From an uncultured Lachnospiraceae bacterium (GTDB lineage: Bacteria > Bacillota > Clostridia > Lachnospirales > Lachnospiraceae): 16,103 nucleotides of DNA. Every line of letters begins with the position of its first letter. The first letter of the stretch is position 1. The stretch spans positions 1-16,103 of the forward strand of contig CAJUEY010000051.1 in the NCBI GenBank assembly GCA_910585825.1. Direction: 5' to 3'. A program made the translations under genes and the position numbers. Shown here one piece after another: positions 14,144-16,103 of this stretch. The notes below the pieces were generated by a model. That model searched no databases. It was given only the letters and a program-made list of their open reading frames with translations, and was not told the DNA's origin.

Positions 14144-15664
14144 ATGGGAACGACAAAAGTATTATTAGTAGGAGTATGTGAATATTTAACCTTTAAATGT
14201 CCGTCTTTACCTATGTGCAGAAATGATTTATTTGCAATGAGAAAGGCTCTTGTCAAAGGATTAAATATAAACCCAAGCAATATACATTTGTCTGGCGAAA
14301 CCGGCATTGTAACAAAGAATGATTTTATTACATCAATATACACTGTACTTAAAGATATATCGGAAAATGATACATTTATTTTCTACTTCTCTGGTCACGG
14401 TGGAAAAAATTGCTTAGTATTGAGTGATGGTTTGATCGAGTTACAAGATCTGCTTAATACGATAGAGCTAATACAAACCAAAAATAAGATTGCCATTATA
14501 GATAGTTGTCATTCGGGTGATTTTTCACTTGAAAACATTCCAACGATAGACATTGATGAAACGGTTGAACATTTTGCCGGACGCGGTTTTGCGGTTTTGG
14601 CTTCTTGTGGTGCCAATCAATCTTCTGGCTTTGATGAAGCTAATGAAATTAGTTTATATACAAGTTTTGTATGTGATGCATTAACTGCGCGTTTTTTGGT
14701 TAGAAAAGGTAAGAAATCTTTGGAAGCAATAAATGAAGCAATATTCCATTTAGCAGAAGTTTCAAACAGAAAAGGGAAACGTAATTTTCAGCAACCAATA
14801 TTTCGCTCAAGTATAGGTGGAACTATATTTTTTGATGTTGAAGAATACAATCCCTACAAAATCGCAAAAGTATACGAAGAAACAGATAACTATATTATTT
14901 ATAATGTTGAACCAGTACATCATGTCGGTGCAAAAAGGTTGTCTGTTAAAGTAATTTTGCGTTTTCAAAGTTCGATGGAACAAATTGCAGAAATTGCAAC
15001 AGAGATAAAAAATAAAGTACTTTATTATGAGGTATATCAAAATGAAATTGCAGAAGCCCGTTATAAAGGATGTGCGGCAAATATCATATGGTGCTATTTT
15101 GGTTATGATGAGGATGATATGGTTGATTGTAATTTTATTTGTCATTCTACATGGGTTGATGATACACAAGACAAAGAATATTGGTATCGTACATCAAAAA
15201 ATACTATCGTTGCAAAGGAAGTTCACATTGATGTACATGGTTCATATGAGTTAATAAAGAACTTAAAAGATAATACCTTGGATAAGGATGAATTGATTCA
15301 AATTACAAGGGAATATACTGCTAATATTATATCGGCAGCCGAACAATACATTAAAATATTTAGAGAGTATCTCAATAATACTATAACCGAAGAAGAATTG
15401 ATTGATAGTGTTGTTCCTCTTAACATTGAAATCTCAAAATGGTTTTTGAAACAAAGTGATTTACCAATACCTCCAAAGGAGTTGCACGATTGGGCACACA
15501 TACATACAAAACTTTCCTGTACAATACATGATTTTTCTCTTTTTTATGATAAGAAAAATTTAAAGACATGGAAAAGTGAAAATAGAAAATGGTTATTACA
15601 AAACGCAATTAAGCAATATGAAATGGAATTAGAAGAATTAAAGGCAGCAGATAAGTTAATTTAA
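14144..15664 (+). CDS. Caspase-like (peptidase C14) protein with unrecognised C-terminal region
   Basis: Protein of 506 residues. Residues 1-232 form a caspase-hemoglobinase fold: strand KVLLVGVCEY (5-14), CRNDLFAMRKAL (25-36), catalytic His H85 in FYFSGHGG (80-87), catalytic Cys C122 in IAIIDSCHSGDF (117-128), then a p10-like part (about 147-232: GFAVLASCGANQSSGF, SLYTSFVCDAL, PIFRSSIGGTIFF). The catalytic dyad is intact. Residues about 233-366 look alpha/beta and 367-506 mainly helical; I recognise no known domain, and see no signal peptide or membrane segment, so it is cytoplasmic. The region may be a sensor or a partner-binding module. The gene stands alone with its own promoter, is far more AT-rich than its neighbours, and adjoins conjugative-element sequence, all consistent with mobile cargo. 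Prokaryotic caspases often act in abortive defence; that role here is inference. Confidence 0.85.
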   Translation: MGTTKVLLVGVCEYLTFKCPSLPMCRNDLFAMRKALVKGLNINPSNIHLSGETGIVTKNDFITSIYTVLKDISENDTFIFYFSGHGGKNCLVLSDGLIELQDLLNTIELIQTKNKIAIIDSCHSGDFSLENIPTIDIDETVEHFAGRGFAVLASCGANQSSGFDEANEISLYTSFVCDALTARFLVRKGKKSLEAINEAIFHLAEVSNRKGKRNFQQPIFRSSIGGTIFFDVEEYNPYKIAKVYEETDNYIIYNVEPVHHVGAKRLSVKVILRFQSSMEQIAEIATEIKNKVLYYEVYQNEIAEARYKGCAANIIWCYFGYDEDDMVDCNFICHSTWVDDTQDKEYWYRTSKNTIVAKEVHIDVHGSYELIKNLKDNTLDKDELIQITREYTANIISAAEQYIKIFREYLNNTITEEELIDSVVPLNIEISKWFLKQSDLPIPPKELHDWAHIHTKLSCTIHDFSLFYDKKNLKTWKSENRKWLLQNAIKQYEMELEELKAADKLI

Positions 15665-15673
15665 GCATATTTT

Positions 15674-15789
15674 TTGTTACGCAATAAGACGCTGTTTTTG
15701 AGGACAGACTTATAAAACCCTTGCCTCGTCATTTCAACGCTCGCAAAGCCGCATAAATTAAGGACAAAATACCCCCTACTGCGTAACAA
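15674..15789. repeat. 10-bp inverted repeat bracketing 96 bp
   Basis: TTGTTACGCA (15674-15683) and TGCGTAACAA (15780-15789) are exact reverse complements. The 96 bp between them carry no gene and include two AGGACA words (15701-15706 and 15761-15766). It starts 9 bp after the caspase stop. It may be a recombination or transfer site, the ends of a small non-autonomous element, or a loose stem; no T-tailed terminator was found for the caspase gene. Confidence 0.55.
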
Positions 15790-15804
15790 TCCCCATAATA
15801 AATT

Positions 15805-15836
15805 GAGGGCGAAAGCAGTCTACTGATTTCGTCCTC
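15805..15836. repeat. 15-bp imperfect hairpin
   Basis: Arms 15805-15819 (GAGGGCGAAAGCAGT) and 15822-15836 (ACTGATTTCGTCCTC) pair with one G-U and one G-A exception around a tight turn. It lies between the caspase gene and the long hairpin and is part of a 250-bp gene-free structured zone. Confidence 0.6.
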
Positions 15837-15848
15837 TTGACTGCCCAT

Positions 15849-15922
15849 TAGCAAAGGCGGGAAAAGCTGTCAAGGGCGCGTAGCGCGAAGTTTACCCTTG
15901 ACAGCTTTTCACGTCTTTGCTA
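15849..15922. repeat. 28-bp hairpin downstream of the HTH_16-type gene
   Basis: Arms 15849-15876 and 15895-15922 pair over 28 positions with one G-U and one G-A exception; the inner 16 bp (GAAAAGCTGTCAAGGG and its complement) are perfect. The loop region carries a second small GCGC-GTA-GCGC stem. It ends 4 bp from the stop of the - strand partial gene. No T run follows on the - strand, so it is not a standard terminator; RNA stabilisation, DNA transfer or a spread repeat of the mobile element are possible. Confidence 0.75.
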
Positions 15923-15926
15923 CTTC

Positions 15927-16103
15927 CTATCGGTCGAAGCGGAATTTCAATATGGCTTCAACCAGTTTTGCCTTTAATCTGTCCTGTGTGTCGTCATTGA
16001 TATGCCCCTTATACATAGACAGGTATTTGATGTGTGCGGTGTAGTGCTGCAATACTGCGTCTACCGCTTCCGGCTCTCCGGCAACGGCTTTTTCGATTAC
16101 TTC
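15927..16103 (-). CDS. HTH_16-type protein of a Tn916-like element (partial, 3' end)
   Basis: The last 58 codons of a - strand gene running off the right edge; the frame opens exactly at 16103 and ends in TAG at 15927-15929. The sequence EVIEKAVAGEPEAVDAVLQH then YTAHIKYLSMYKG, DDTQDRLKAKLVEAIL and KFRFDR matches the small helix-turn-helix proteins (Pfam HTH_16) found in Tn916/Tn5801-like integrative conjugative elements, usually near a sigma-like gene and the integrase/excisionase module. These are about 80-90 residues, so roughly 25 are missing. It is the main evidence that the accessory segment belongs to, or abuts, a conjugative element. Function within the element is likely regulatory but not established. 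Confidence 0.75.
   Translation of the reverse strand, partial: EVIEKAVAGEPEAVDAVLQHYTAHIKYLSMYKGHINDDTQDRLKAKLVEAILKFRFDR

Noticed and set aside
15849..15922. Ordinary Rho-independent terminator
   Set aside because: The stem is very strong but no T run follows it on either strand.
1..16103. CRISPR array or tRNA genes
   Set aside because: No regularly spaced direct repeats or cloverleaf sequences were seen on either strand.

Overview
The window looks like chromosome of an anaerobic Firmicute, most likely a Lachnospiraceae-type gut Clostridium. The grounds are AGGAGG ribosome binding sites, core genes of moderate GC, a short SufC/SufB-type Fe-S pair typical of strict anaerobes, a VanG-type ligase cluster, and Tn916-like ICE sequence at the right edge. 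This assignment is an inference from gene content. No rRNA, tRNA or CRISPR array was seen.

Positions 1-5200 hold a vancomycin-resistance-like D-Ala-D-Ser cluster. On the + strand are a VanG-family ligase, a separate VanT-type membrane protein and a separate VanT-type serine/alanine racemase. Converging on them from the - strand are a VanS-like kinase and a VanR-like regulator, which lie just downstream of rimM. No VanX, VanY or VanXY peptidase gene is visible in the window. The two opposed transcription units overlap by 14 bp at their stop codons.

Positions 5800-13500 are mostly housekeeping: a membrane-anchored MerR regulator with a 19-bp-spacer promoter, glyA, murI, a zinc-ribbon/HTH protein of the YvyF type, a two-gene SufC-SufB unit, an Rpn/PD-(D/E)XK protein that appears to have lost its nuclease core by in-frame deletion, and a class I aminotransferase with its own promoter and a structured leader. 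Several terminators and promoters can be read directly.

Positions about 13680-16103 are accessory DNA. Base composition changes sharply (sampled 60-bp lines: about 32% GC in the caspase gene, about 57% GC in the hairpin zone on its right, about 48% in murI). This part holds a gene remnant, a 15-bp inverted repeat, a solitary caspase-like (C14) protease with an unrecognised C-terminal half, a run of nested hairpins, and the 3' end of an HTH_16-type gene known from Tn916-like conjugative elements. The caspase gene is the best candidate for an undescribed system, possibly a cell-suicide or defence effector carried by a mobile element.
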